From Anaerolineae bacterium (lineage in GTDB: Bacteria > Chloroflexota > Anaerolineae > Aggregatilineales > Phototrophicaceae), in contig JAIOHM010000159.1 of the NCBI GenBank assembly GCA_019912965.1, positions 119,650-153,335 on the forward strand: a DNA stretch of 33,686 nucleotides, written 5' to 3'. The notes beneath the pieces were generated by a model, which was given only the letters and a program-made list of their open reading frames with translations, had not been told where the DNA came from and made no database searches. Within the stretch, counting starts at the first letter, position 1; every line of letters starts with the position of its first letter. The position numbers and the translations under genes are program-made. Positions 7,485 through 15,490 of this stretch are shown piece by piece.

Positions 7485-8963
7485 TCACAGAGAACAAACC
7501 ACCCGAAAACCAATCGTATCGTAGCGACAACGCGGATCAATGTGATAATGAAAATCGGTCTGCAAACGGTTACGATTGCTAATGTACGAACCACCCCGAA
7601 TAGCCCGTTTGGCACGACTGAGAAAATCATGCCGTTCAGATAAATTGTCCTGAATATTCATACACCATTCCCACGCATTGCCCGCCATGTCCACTACCCC
7701 AAACGGGCTTGCACCGCGTGGATATTGCCCAACAGGTGAAAGATGTCGAATGAGGCTTTCCCGCGAATTGCACAACTGAGGGTCAAAACGATCACCCCAA
7801 GGATATACATTCGCATCATCCCCTTGTGCCGCATATTGCCATTGACTCTCAATCGGTAACATCACTTTTAAGTGAGTCTCGGCACTCAGCCATAAACAAA
7901 AAGCAACCGCTTCATACCAGCACACATTAATTCGGGGAAGGTCGGGTTTAGCAGATACAGGCAGTGGTTCAGGATTTTCTCGATGCCATGCCCGCACATA
8001 GGAAGAATAAGTCCACCAGCGATCATCGGCATAGCCATGAGGCGAATCGATAAATGCCTGAAATTGTGCGTTTGTGATTGGGTATTTAGTAATCCGAAAT
8101 GGCTCTACCAGAACCGTTTCTTGACCATCATCATGCAGCAGTTGCGTATACCCCCTCGAAACATTACACCATTCTAAATCTAATGTCTGCTTTAGCTTAT
8201 AAATTTTATGCAGATTATCCGGGTCATAGTTCGGGAAGTTACGCTGAAAAACCTCAAACGCCTGAAAGCCTAAATCGCGGGTGCGTTCACGCTGCATCAG
8301 CGCCGCAATTAAAGCATATTCGCGCCGCGCTTCTCGGAGATAGGATTGGTCTTGTAATGCAGACTCAGCCTGTTGCAACATGGCATTCAAATCAATAAAA
8401 CGCGATGCATAGCCATTGGCTTTGAAATGTTTGAGCAAAAATACAGCCCGATCATATTCACCGTTTTGCAATGCCTCCGCCGCTTCCGCAACACCAGATT
8501 CAGGATTTGCAGCGGATGTCCGCACATCAACCCGACGACGTACCACTAAAGTTCGATCATCAGATTGGGGCGCAGCAGGCTTCGGTGTACGCTCCGCAAT
8601 GTAGATCGCATTCAACAAAGCCTTAACCGTCTCCGGTGTCAAACCTTCGCTCAAATCAACATGTTGATAATCATGCAATGCAGAGGGAATCGATGTCCGC
8701 GCCTGGATAATAACCGGAAAAATATGCTTTCCGGCGCTGCTGGCGGCCTCAAATTCTTTCTGGCAGTACTCAGAATGTACTGAGTCTGGCGAAATCAGGT
8801 AGACCAACCCATCACACCATTCCAGTCGCTTTAATATTTCGTGCCACCACTTTTGCCCGGCATGAAGCCGCTGATCGTACCAAACGTCATGCACATCCAA
8901 TGTTTTGATGATCTGCATACAATAAGGTTTATCTACACGGGCGTAGCTAACGAAGAGTCGCAT
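7485..8963 (-). CDS. TIR domain - FGE/SUMF1-like fusion protein
   Basis: The 492-residue product has a TIR domain (1-120), a mainly alpha-helical middle (about 155-260) and an FGE-sulfatase/SUMF1 (C-type-lectin-fold) domain (265-490). TIR marks are box 1 RLFVSYARVD, and SEYCQKE, where E70 fits the catalytic Glu of NAD-cleaving bacterial TIRs. FGE marks are FRITKYPITNAQFQAFI, VVDMAGNAWEWCMN and the end RGGSY...IGFRVV. The cysteine pair of true formylglycine-generating enzymes is not evident, so the domain is probably a ligand-binding FGE-like fold. No signal peptide is seen; it is probably cytosolic. Fusions of this type occur in conflict or signalling systems of multicellular-type bacteria, and the fold is also used by targets of diversity-generating retroelements. 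No such partner is in the window. Function is inference. Confidence 0.85.
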   Translation of the reverse strand: MRLFVSYARVDKPYCMQIIKTLDVHDVWYDQRLHAGQKWWHEILKRLEWCDGLVYLISPDSVHSEYCQKEFEAASSAGKHIFPVIIQARTSIPSALHDYQHVDLSEGLTPETVKALLNAIYIAERTPKPAAPQSDDRTLVVRRRVDVRTSAANPESGVAEAAEALQNGEYDRAVFLLKHFKANGYASRFIDLNAMLQQAESALQDQSYLREARREYALIAALMQRERTRDLGFQAFEVFQRNFPNYDPDNLHKIYKLKQTLDLEWCNVSRGYTQLLHDDGQETVLVEPFRITKYPITNAQFQAFIDSPHGYADDRWWTYSSYVRAWHRENPEPLPVSAKPDLPRINVCWYEAVAFCLWLSAETHLKVMLPIESQWQYAAQGDDANVYPWGDRFDPQLCNSRESLIRHLSPVGQYPRGASPFGVVDMAGNAWEWCMNIQDNLSERHDFLSRAKRAIRGGSYISNRNRLQTDFHYHIDPRCRYDTIGFRVVCSL

Positions 8964-9147
8964 AACAAATTTGAAGCCCCGCGTTCATCAACCAAAAACT
9001 ACAGTTGTTTCAGGTTTGTAACAGGTATGTAAAATCTTACTTATGAACAGTATAGGCTGGTTTAATCCATGAATAAATGCAGTAACAAAATTTTCGGAAA
9101 CAATTCACATCAAATTCAATCATCGGTGAAACGTCAGGAAGCAGGGG

Positions 9148-10356
9148 ATGATCGCTGCAAGGTTCCGGGTTATGATTGGGCGCATGAAAATGCGACTGTT
9201 CACATGGCTGTATATCCTGATCTCGCATTGGCGCTGGTGGTTACGCGCTGTAATCCTGTGGGGTATCATTTGGATATTAACCCCTGCCCCTCCCCGCGCC
9301 CCAATAGCCATTCTGCAAACGGTAGATACTACCAAACCGATGGTGTGTGTTCATACCCGCTTAATTGATGAAGTTTACGAGTGGAAAATCCAGCGGTCGC
9401 TTCAAATGGTGCGCGAAATGGGTGCGAGCACGATTGTTGAGTTTTTCCCTTGGGCATATGCTGAACCTGCACAAGGCCACTATGATTGGGCGTCATTCGA
9501 CCGTATCGTACGTCATGCTCGCAATCAAGGATTGCACATTATTGCCCGCATGGGGCTTGTGCCTGCCTGGGCACGCCCCGAAAGCGAAACAATTCGCACG
9601 ACTTTAAACTATCTACCAGAAGAATCATTTGACGAATTCGCCAATTTTGTTGCCTTGTTCGCCGCTCGCTACGCTGATGTCGTAGATGACATCATCATTT
9701 GGAATGAACCCAATCTCGCCTTCGAGTGGGGATATCGACAAGTTGATCCAGCAGGTTACGCGAAATTACTGGAAACAGTCTACGCACCAGCCCATGCTGC
9801 TAACCCCAATGTGTCTGTTCTAGCGGCACCTTTAGCACCAACGCTCGAGCCATTAGGAAGCCCCAATGGATTAAACGATCTCCTGTATCTGGAAGCCTTG
9901 TACCAAGCAGGAGCAGCACCTTATTTCGATGCACTGGCTATGCACACTTACGGCTTCACCGAATCACCAGAATCCCCACCAGGAATAGAAGCACTCAACT
10001 TCCGTCGTGCAGAACTCTTACATGACATCATGATGCGTTACGATAACCCGGATAAACCAGTTTACATCACCGAAAGCGGTTGGAATGACAACTCGCGCTG
10101 GACGAAAGCTGTTCGACCTTCGCTGCGAATAGCTTACACAATTAATGCCTTCAAATGGGCAGAAAGCACTTGGGATTGGCTGGATAAATTATGTATTTGG
10201 GTGCTGCGTTATCCTAATGACACACGCAGTTATCCAGATAACTTCACCCTGATTACAGCCGATTTCCAGCCAAAGCCGATTTACAATGCTATCCAAGCTT
10301 ATGCTCAAGGGAGAGAAAGGAGCAACGAATTATGGTTACCCGCTCCTGGAGAATAA
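9148..10356 (+). CDS. Membrane-anchored glycoside hydrolase-like protein (clan A type)
   Basis: The frame encodes up to 402 residues; starts at 9148, 9172, 9184 or 9190 are all possible and none has a convincing ribosome site. One membrane helix (about 20-46 from the first ATG) is followed by a (beta/alpha)8-type glycosidase domain. IIIWNEPN places the acid/base Glu at E187, and VYITESGWN places the candidate nucleophile at E309, both at the strand ends expected for clan GH-A families such as GH39/GH5-like. The WASFDRIVRHARNQGLHIIARM segment is typical of these barrels. It probably acts outside the membrane on a polysaccharide; the sugar is unknown. The last 25 bases overlap the following gene, so translation is probably coupled. 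Confidence 0.75.
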   Translation: MIAARFRVMIGRMKMRLFTWLYILISHWRWWLRAVILWGIIWILTPAPPRAPIAILQTVDTTKPMVCVHTRLIDEVYEWKIQRSLQMVREMGASTIVEFFPWAYAEPAQGHYDWASFDRIVRHARNQGLHIIARMGLVPAWARPESETIRTTLNYLPEESFDEFANFVALFAARYADVVDDIIIWNEPNLAFEWGYRQVDPAGYAKLLETVYAPAHAANPNVSVLAAPLAPTLEPLGSPNGLNDLLYLEALYQAGAAPYFDALAMHTYGFTESPESPPGIEALNFRRAELLHDIMMRYDNPDKPVYITESGWNDNSRWTKAVRPSLRIAYTINAFKWAESTWDWLDKLCIWVLRYPNDTRSYPDNFTLITADFQPKPIYNAIQAYAQGRERSNELWLPAPGE

Positions 10357-11138
10357 TGATTCTCGCTATGAGCCTGGTGCTGACGATTTGGATATGGGTA
10401 CTGGCATGTGTATTATTTGCTCTCCGCTGGAACGCAGTCGAACGCCCCGGCCCGCCTACCAAAGAAGTTTTTCCGTATGGTGAAATACGTATCGGTGTAG
10501 ATGCTAGTTATTTCCCATTTGCGGTAGCCACAGCCGATGATTTATTCGGGCTGGACATTGACCTCGGACAAGCACTGGCAAAAGAACTCAATATCCCTGT
10601 CCGATTCGTTAATATGGGATACGATGGATTATACGACTCATTAAAAATCGATCAGGTTGATGTGCTGATTTCTGCACTCTTGGTGGATTACTCACGCACT
10701 AACGAGGTGCGTTACACCCTGCCCTACTACAATGCTGGATTGATGCTGGTACGAGACTACAATGCCCCCATTCAATCCATGCTTGATTTACCTGGACATT
10801 CACTCGCTTACGAATTTGGCTCAGATGCCGATCTGACAGCACATATTTGGATGCGGCGTATTCAATCTTTCCAGACCCACCCTTATGAACTGCCAGAATA
10901 TGCACTGGATGCTGCTCGTTTAGGTATCAGCGATGCTGCACTGGTGGATGCAACCAGCGCTTACCTCTATTTGCGTAGTTATTCAGAATGGAAAACCTAT
11001 TCGAACTACATCACAGATGTGCTATACGCTATTGCAGTACGAATCGACCGGGGAGCAACATACGATGCGATAAATGGTGCGTTAGCATTGTTAATTGAGG
11101 ATGGAACGGTTCAAGCCATAATTGACCGCTGGCTTTAA
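10332..11138 (+). CDS. Membrane-anchored solute-binding protein family 3-like
   Basis: The 268-residue product starts at ATG with AAGGAG nine bases upstream, inside the end of the glycosidase-like gene. It has one N-terminal membrane helix (about 8-31; the LAC there is a poor lipobox) and an SBP_bac_3 domain (about 48-268): IRIGVDASYFPF, FGLDIDLGQALAKELNIPV, YDGLYDSLKIDQVDVLISAL. This fold binds amino acids and similar small solutes for ABC uptake, but also forms the sensor of some receptors. No permease or ATPase gene is near, so it could serve a distant transporter or act as a binding sensor paired with the hydrolase. The stop overlaps by four bases the stop of the convergent ParA gene. Confidence 0.8.
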   Translation: MVTRSWRIMILAMSLVLTIWIWVLACVLFALRWNAVERPGPPTKEVFPYGEIRIGVDASYFPFAVATADDLFGLDIDLGQALAKELNIPVRFVNMGYDGLYDSLKIDQVDVLISALLVDYSRTNEVRYTLPYYNAGLMLVRDYNAPIQSMLDLPGHSLAYEFGSDADLTAHIWMRRIQSFQTHPYELPEYALDAARLGISDAALVDATSAYLYLRSYSEWKTYSNYITDVLYAIAVRIDRGATYDAINGALALLIEDGTVQAIIDRWL

Positions 11139-11905
11139 TCCACAACAATTTCATCTGCTAATTGGCGGTAAGCAACCGCACCGGGGCTTTGCGGCGCATA
11201 ATCCACTACAGCTTTTCCCGTGTGCGGAGCATCTGCGACATTCACATCATAAGGAATCCGCACCTTGAAAACTTGCCCCGGCAAAAGTGCTTGCAATTCA
11301 GCCAGAATTTGTGGCGAATACAAGGCATCATCATCATAAAAAGTTGGTAGAACACCTCGCACCTTCAAATCAGGATTCCCCATATTTTCCCGAATGCGGA
11401 ATGTTACGTCCTGCACCGCCCGCACCCCTAATATGGCCGTGTGATTACATTGCGCGGGAATAATGACTTCATCAGCAGCAAGAAGCCCTGTTACCGTCAA
11501 AACATTTAAACCGGGAGGGGTATCAATCAAGACATAATCAAAGGGAACACGACTGTCACGCAACACCATTCGTAGGCGACCCAACGAATGATTCTCTTGT
11601 AGAAGTTTGATGGATGCAGTCTGCAAATCCACACTACCGGGTATCAGTGCGAGGCCGGGACGCAAGGGCCTAAGCACCCTTGCCAGGGTCATCTTGTCAT
11701 ACATCAGGAGCGAATAACTGCTCCGCTCCTGACGATAAGGATCTAATCCTAAACAAGCGGTTAAACTAGCTTGCGGATCAAGGTCTATCAGCAGGACGCG
11801 GCACTTACTAGCGAGCATCAGCCCTAGGTTAAGCGCAGTGGTCGTTTTACCCACGCCGCCTTTTTGATTCGCAATCGCCAAGATGCGCGTCACATGCCCG
11901 TCCAT
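11135..11905 (-). CDS. ParA/Soj-family ATPase, orphan
   Basis: The 256-residue product has the deviant Walker A box KGGVGKTT (15-22, signature Lys15 and Lys20), switch I/Walker A' DLDPQASLT (about 42-50) and Walker B VLIDTPPG. This is the ParA/MinD superfamily, close to Soj-type chromosome or plasmid partition ATPases. C-terminal basic residues are few and no amphipathic membrane helix of MinD type is obvious, so DNA-associated partition or positioning is more likely than membrane patterning. No parB gene or parS-like cluster is seen nearby. It is divergent from the glycosyltransferase genes, and position of a surface or polysaccharide complex is one possible role. Start is ATG; GTG four codons later is possible. 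Confidence 0.85.
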   Translation of the reverse strand: MDGHVTRILAIANQKGGVGKTTTALNLGLMLASKCRVLLIDLDPQASLTACLGLDPYRQERSSYSLLMYDKMTLARVLRPLRPGLALIPGSVDLQTASIKLLQENHSLGRLRMVLRDSRVPFDYVLIDTPPGLNVLTVTGLLAADEVIIPAQCNHTAILGVRAVQDVTFRIRENMGNPDLKVRGVLPTFYDDDALYSPQILAELQALLPGQVFKVRIPYDVNVADAPHTGKAVVDYAPQSPGAVAYRQLADEIVVD

Positions 11906-11921
11906 CTCTATGCTGTCGTGA

Positions 11922-11950
11922 ATTATACCCTAGAAAGGCTGGATTGTTCA
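11922..11950 (-). promoter_or_regulatory. ParA gene promoter
   Basis: On the minus strand, TGAACA (11950-11945), a 17-base spacer and TATAAT (11927-11922). The expected start is near 11915, giving a leader of about ten bases before the ATG at 11905. Confidence 0.55.
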
Positions 11951-11962
11951 CCACCCAATCGC

Positions 11963-11968
11963 TATACT
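11963..11968 (+). promoter_or_regulatory. -10 box placing the first glycosyltransferase as a possible leaderless gene
   Basis: TATACT ends six bases before the ATG at 11975, so transcription would begin at or next to the start codon. No ribosome site precedes the ATG. A -35 match 17 bases upstream is weak (TGGATT). Confidence 0.35.
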
Positions 11969-11974
11969 ACCCAA

Positions 11975-13081
11975 ATGCACATCGGCATTGACACCCGTCT
12001 TACTTACTATCGCACCGGTGGTATCAGCACCTATATGCGGCGTCTTGTCTTGGCACTTGAATCGCTGGATATGCAGAACCGTTACACCATTCTCCACAGT
12101 CGTAAAGCGTTTGAGACTTTGACCAAACGCTTTCAACGCGCCAACATCTGGACACCATGCCATCATCGTTTCGAGCGACTGGCACTCTCGGTCGAACTTG
12201 CACCCTTTAAACTGGACATTCTTCACAGTCCAGATTTTATCCCACCCATACGCGGAGCACAGCGACACATCATTACTGTTCACGATCTGACTTTTTTGCA
12301 CTATCCGCAATTTTTAACCCCAGACGCCCGGCGCTACTATAACGACCAGATTGCAACCGCCGTTCGACAGGCTGACCACATTCTGGCTGATAGCACAGCT
12401 ACTAAAATTGATCTCATCAATATGTTGAGCGTACCGTCAGAAAAAATCACCGTGCATATGCTAGGTGTTGATGAACGCTTCCAACCATTGCCACAAAATG
12501 TCCTCGAACAACGCTCACATGAGTTAAATTTACCTGATGCCTATATCCTGTTTGTTGGAACGCTTGAGCCACGCAAGAACATCATCGGGCTGCTGAAGGC
12601 ATATCAGCTATTGATAGAAAATTTGCCGGATGCGCCGCCCATTATGCTTGTTGGGAGACAGGGTTGGTTATTCGAGGATATGCAGAAACAGATGGACTCC
12701 CTCAAACTTGGTTCTCACCTGATCTGGCGAGAAGACATTACAGACGAATCACTCCCGGTTGTTTACAATCGAGCATCAATGTTGGTACTGCCATCATTTT
12801 ATGAGGGCTTTGGCTTCCCAGCATTGGAAGCAATGGCCTGTGGAACCGTGCCTATCGTCAGCAACCGTTCCTCGCTACCAGAAGTCGTAGGGGATGTTGG
12901 GCTGCAAATTAACCCGGATGACCCCAATGATATAGCGAGTGCAATGGAACACGCCCTGAACCACACTCACTGGCGTAAACAGATGCAACAAGCAGGGCTG
13001 AAACGTGCAAAAACCTTTACGTGGGAACAGACAGCCTCCATTGTTCTCTCTGTATATCGCGCAACAGGCACCCACACATGA
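11975..13081 (+). CDS. Glycosyltransferase family 4
   Basis: The ATG at 11975 gives 368 residues and starts directly at the first Rossmann strand (MHIGIDTRLTYYRTGGISTY); the frame stays open upstream into the ParA gene but that part has no family sequence. The C-terminal domain carries the GT4 hallmarks FVGTLEPRKNIIGLLKAYQ and FYEGFGFPALEAMACGTVPI, the latter containing the E-x7-E nucleotide-sugar motif (GFGFPALE). GT-B fold, retaining mechanism by family. It probably adds a sugar such as mannose or rhamnose to a lipid-linked surface glycan. It overlaps the next gene by four bases (ATGA), showing a translationally coupled cluster. Sugar and acceptor cannot be read from sequence. Confidence 0.88.
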   Translation: MHIGIDTRLTYYRTGGISTYMRRLVLALESLDMQNRYTILHSRKAFETLTKRFQRANIWTPCHHRFERLALSVELAPFKLDILHSPDFIPPIRGAQRHIITVHDLTFLHYPQFLTPDARRYYNDQIATAVRQADHILADSTATKIDLINMLSVPSEKITVHMLGVDERFQPLPQNVLEQRSHELNLPDAYILFVGTLEPRKNIIGLLKAYQLLIENLPDAPPIMLVGRQGWLFEDMQKQMDSLKLGSHLIWREDITDESLPVVYNRASMLVLPSFYEGFGFPALEAMACGTVPIVSNRSSLPEVVGDVGLQINPDDPNDIASAMEHALNHTHWRKQMQQAGLKRAKTFTWEQTASIVLSVYRATGTHT

Positions 13082-14301
13082 AGATTTTGATCCTGACCGC
13101 CAGCCTGCCTTACCCACCACACCAAGGAGGTGCACTGCGAACCTATGGCATCTTGCACGGTTTACATCAAGCTGGGCACGAAATTACGCTACTCAGTTTC
13201 CATGATGCCGAAACAGGTGTGGCAATTGAAACGACCCCACTGGCACACTATTGCAAACGGATTAAAACTGTAAAACCACCCTACCGCAGCAAAGCTAAAC
13301 GCTTGCGTGATCTGATACTCACCAATCAACCTGATATTGCCCGTCGGCTTTATAGCGACGACTTTTTCAATCACTTACGCCAACTTGCAACCGAAACCCA
13401 ATTCGACATTATCCAAGCCGAAGGAATTGAAGTCGCCTGTTATCTGCCGCTTATTCAGGCCAAAAACATTCCATCCAAATTATGTTACGATGCCTTTAAC
13501 GCTGAAGCAGCTTTGCAGCAGGTTATTTTTCAGATTGATCGAAGAGAGATACGCCGCTGGCCTGCTGCTGCTTATTCGCTCATCCAATCCAGCCGTATCG
13601 CCCGTTTTGAGCATGAATTATTGCAGTTAGCTGATCTTGTGATTGCTGTATCAGAAGAGGATGCAACAATCCTGCGACAGTATCGGCCAGAACGTGTCGT
13701 TCCAGTTGTTGCAAACGGCATTTTTACCAGCGAATACCACAATTCTAGTGAACAACTTGATCTGGGTGAACATGCCTTGGTCTTCACAGGCAAGATGGAC
13801 TACCGCCCAAATATAGATGCCATGTTCTGGTTTGCGGAACAGGTACTGCCCTTTATCCATACCCAGATTCCAGATGCCAGACTGTACATCGTCGGGCAAA
13901 AACCACATCCTCGGTTGGAAAAGCTGCGTGATCAAAAAGGCATCGAAATTACCGGGTGGGTACAGGACGTAAAGCCATTCTTACGTGGTGCGGGGGCATA
14001 CGTTGCTCCACTGCGGATGGGCAGCGGAACACGGCTCAAGATTCTGGAAGCGATGGCGGCTGGATGTGCGGTGGTCGCCACAACTATCGCCGCCAGTGGA
14101 ATGCGTGACGACTCGCAAGAAGCTATGCTAATTGTAGATAATCCATCAGTGATGGCAGCCCATATTGTCACGCTGCTACGCGATAGCACCAAACGGCAGC
14201 AAATGGGCAATCGGGCGCAGCAATACGTCAAAACCAATTACGATTGGTCAGTTCTCATCCCCTCTCTACTACAGGCATATGAGGGACTCAAAATTGGATA
14301 G
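13078..14301 (+). CDS. Glycosyltransferase family 4 (second gene)
   Basis: The ATG at 13078 overlaps the previous stop (ATGA) and opens with MKILILTASLPYPPHQGGAL, the usual N-terminal strand and glycine loop; 407 residues. The C-terminal nucleotide-sugar domain has GKMDYRPNIDAMFWFAEQV and LRMGSGTRLKILEAMAAGCA, which contains the GTRLKILE form of the E-x7-E motif. This subtype resembles the glycosyltransferases of exopolysaccharide clusters (EpsH/PEP-CTERM-linked Stp1-like proteins), which I state only as resemblance. It is cytosolic or peripheral, sits second in the three-gene glycosyltransferase cluster, and its last 23 bases overlap the next gene. Confidence 0.87.
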   Translation: MKILILTASLPYPPHQGGALRTYGILHGLHQAGHEITLLSFHDAETGVAIETTPLAHYCKRIKTVKPPYRSKAKRLRDLILTNQPDIARRLYSDDFFNHLRQLATETQFDIIQAEGIEVACYLPLIQAKNIPSKLCYDAFNAEAALQQVIFQIDRREIRRWPAAAYSLIQSSRIARFEHELLQLADLVIAVSEEDATILRQYRPERVVPVVANGIFTSEYHNSSEQLDLGEHALVFTGKMDYRPNIDAMFWFAEQVLPFIHTQIPDARLYIVGQKPHPRLEKLRDQKGIEITGWVQDVKPFLRGAGAYVAPLRMGSGTRLKILEAMAAGCAVVATTIAASGMRDDSQEAMLIVDNPSVMAAHIVTLLRDSTKRQQMGNRAQQYVKTNYDWSVLIPSLLQAYEGLKIG

Positions 14302-15490
14302 AGAGTCGCTCGTCCGTCGCAACCGCAGCATGGCGGAGGCGTTTCATACGGTTCCATTCAAGCATCAGATACGGCGTAGCCTTTTGAACTTTATTGCCGC
14401 TTTGCCCATCACACCCGCCAGCAAATTCAGTACCGAGCGCATTCTGCTTATCCGTCCCGACCATCTGGGCGACCTCTTGTTGACTACACCCGCCATTCGC
14501 GCGCTACGCCGATCAAACCTCAACGCTGAAATTCATGCCCTGGTCGGCCCTTGGTCAGCCGATATCATCGCCAGTTACCCGGAAATTGATCAAGTATTAA
14601 CCTTACCCTTTCCCGGCTTCAGTCGTAACCCGAAAAAAAGCTGGCGGTCGCCTTATGAACTGGCGATCAACACCGCCCGACATCTGAGGCGTATTAATTA
14701 CACCAGTGCCATCATCCTGCGCCCTGATCACTGGTGGGGCGCAATGATCGCTAAACTAGCGGGTATCCCAGAACGGATCGGCTTCAACCACCCGGACGTT
14801 GCTCCCTTTCTGACAACAATACTCAAACAGCAGCATGAACATGCTGTTATTCAAAATTTGCGATTGGTTGAAAACTGGACAGGTTCACTCCAAACGGAGC
14901 AAACAGTCTATTCATTCCCGGCTGAACCACTCGATCAGGCCTACATTGACGGTTATTTAGTTGAATGGGGAATCGGACAGAGACAGTCTATTTTTTGCAT
15001 TCACCCCGGCACGGGCACTTGGGTAAAACATTGGCAACCTGAAAAATGGGCGAATGTCGCAGACATCTTGACAGAACAGTTAGATGCACGTGTAATCCTA
15101 ACCGGCAGCGATAATGAGTTACCTCTTGTTCGCCAGATTGCCGCTCAGATGAAACAACCTGCAATCATCATGGCTGGGGATACACGTATCGGGCAGTTAG
15201 CTGCTCTGTTTAAGCGAGCCAAGGTCGTACTTGGGCCAGATAGCGGCCCTTTGCATCTGGCAGTCGCGGTGGATACCCCAACAGTTGCCCTGTTTGGCCC
15301 GGCAGACCCAGTGGAGTTTGGGTCGTGGGGATCACCGAACAAGCATTATGTACTTACCAGCGATATTGCCTGCCGTCCCTGCCGTGTACTAGATTGGGCA
15401 AGCGATAATCCAGAATTTCATCCCTGCCTGCGAGAAATTACAGTCGCCCGCGTATTGGATGCCGCGCGACGTGCCGCTAATCCGGGATGA
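14279..15490 (+). CDS. Glycosyltransferase family 9 (heptosyltransferase-like)
   Basis: Starting from ATG 14279 the product is 404 residues; ATG 14331 is an alternative start. The N-terminal GT-B half has RILLIRPDHLGDLLLTTPAI, the GT9 signature seen in WaaC/WaaF/RfaQ-like enzymes, and the C-terminal half has IHPGTGTWVKHWQPEKWANV and GPDSGPLHLAVAVDTPTVAL with ADP-sugar-binding character. In Gram-negatives GT9 enzymes add heptose to lipid A core; in a lineage probably without LPS, another acceptor is likely. A 40-50 residue N-terminal extension precedes the fold. The C-terminal CRPC motif may bind metal. It ends overlapping the convergent PPK2 gene by 14 bases. Confidence 0.88.
   Translation: MRDSKLDRESLVRRNRSMAEAFHTVPFKHQIRRSLLNFIAALPITPASKFSTERILLIRPDHLGDLLLTTPAIRALRRSNLNAEIHALVGPWSADIIASYPEIDQVLTLPFPGFSRNPKKSWRSPYELAINTARHLRRINYTSAIILRPDHWWGAMIAKLAGIPERIGFNHPDVAPFLTTILKQQHEHAVIQNLRLVENWTGSLQTEQTVYSFPAEPLDQAYIDGYLVEWGIGQRQSIFCIHPGTGTWVKHWQPEKWANVADILTEQLDARVILTGSDNELPLVRQIAAQMKQPAIIMAGDTRIGQLAALFKRAKVVLGPDSGPLHLAVAVDTPTVALFGPADPVEFGSWGSPNKHYVLTSDIACRPCRVLDWASDNPEFHPCLREITVARVLDAARRAANPG

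Noticed and set aside
7376..8963. tRNA-Arg as an island integration site with the TIR gene as cargo
   Set aside because: No direct repeat of the tRNA 3' end and no integrase were seen; the tRNA is followed directly by its own terminator.
8964..9147. Hidden small gene or RNA between the TIR-FGE and glycosidase genes
   Set aside because: AT-rich with a few -10-like words (TATACT, TTTAAT) but no paired -35, stable hairpin or coding frame with a ribosome site.
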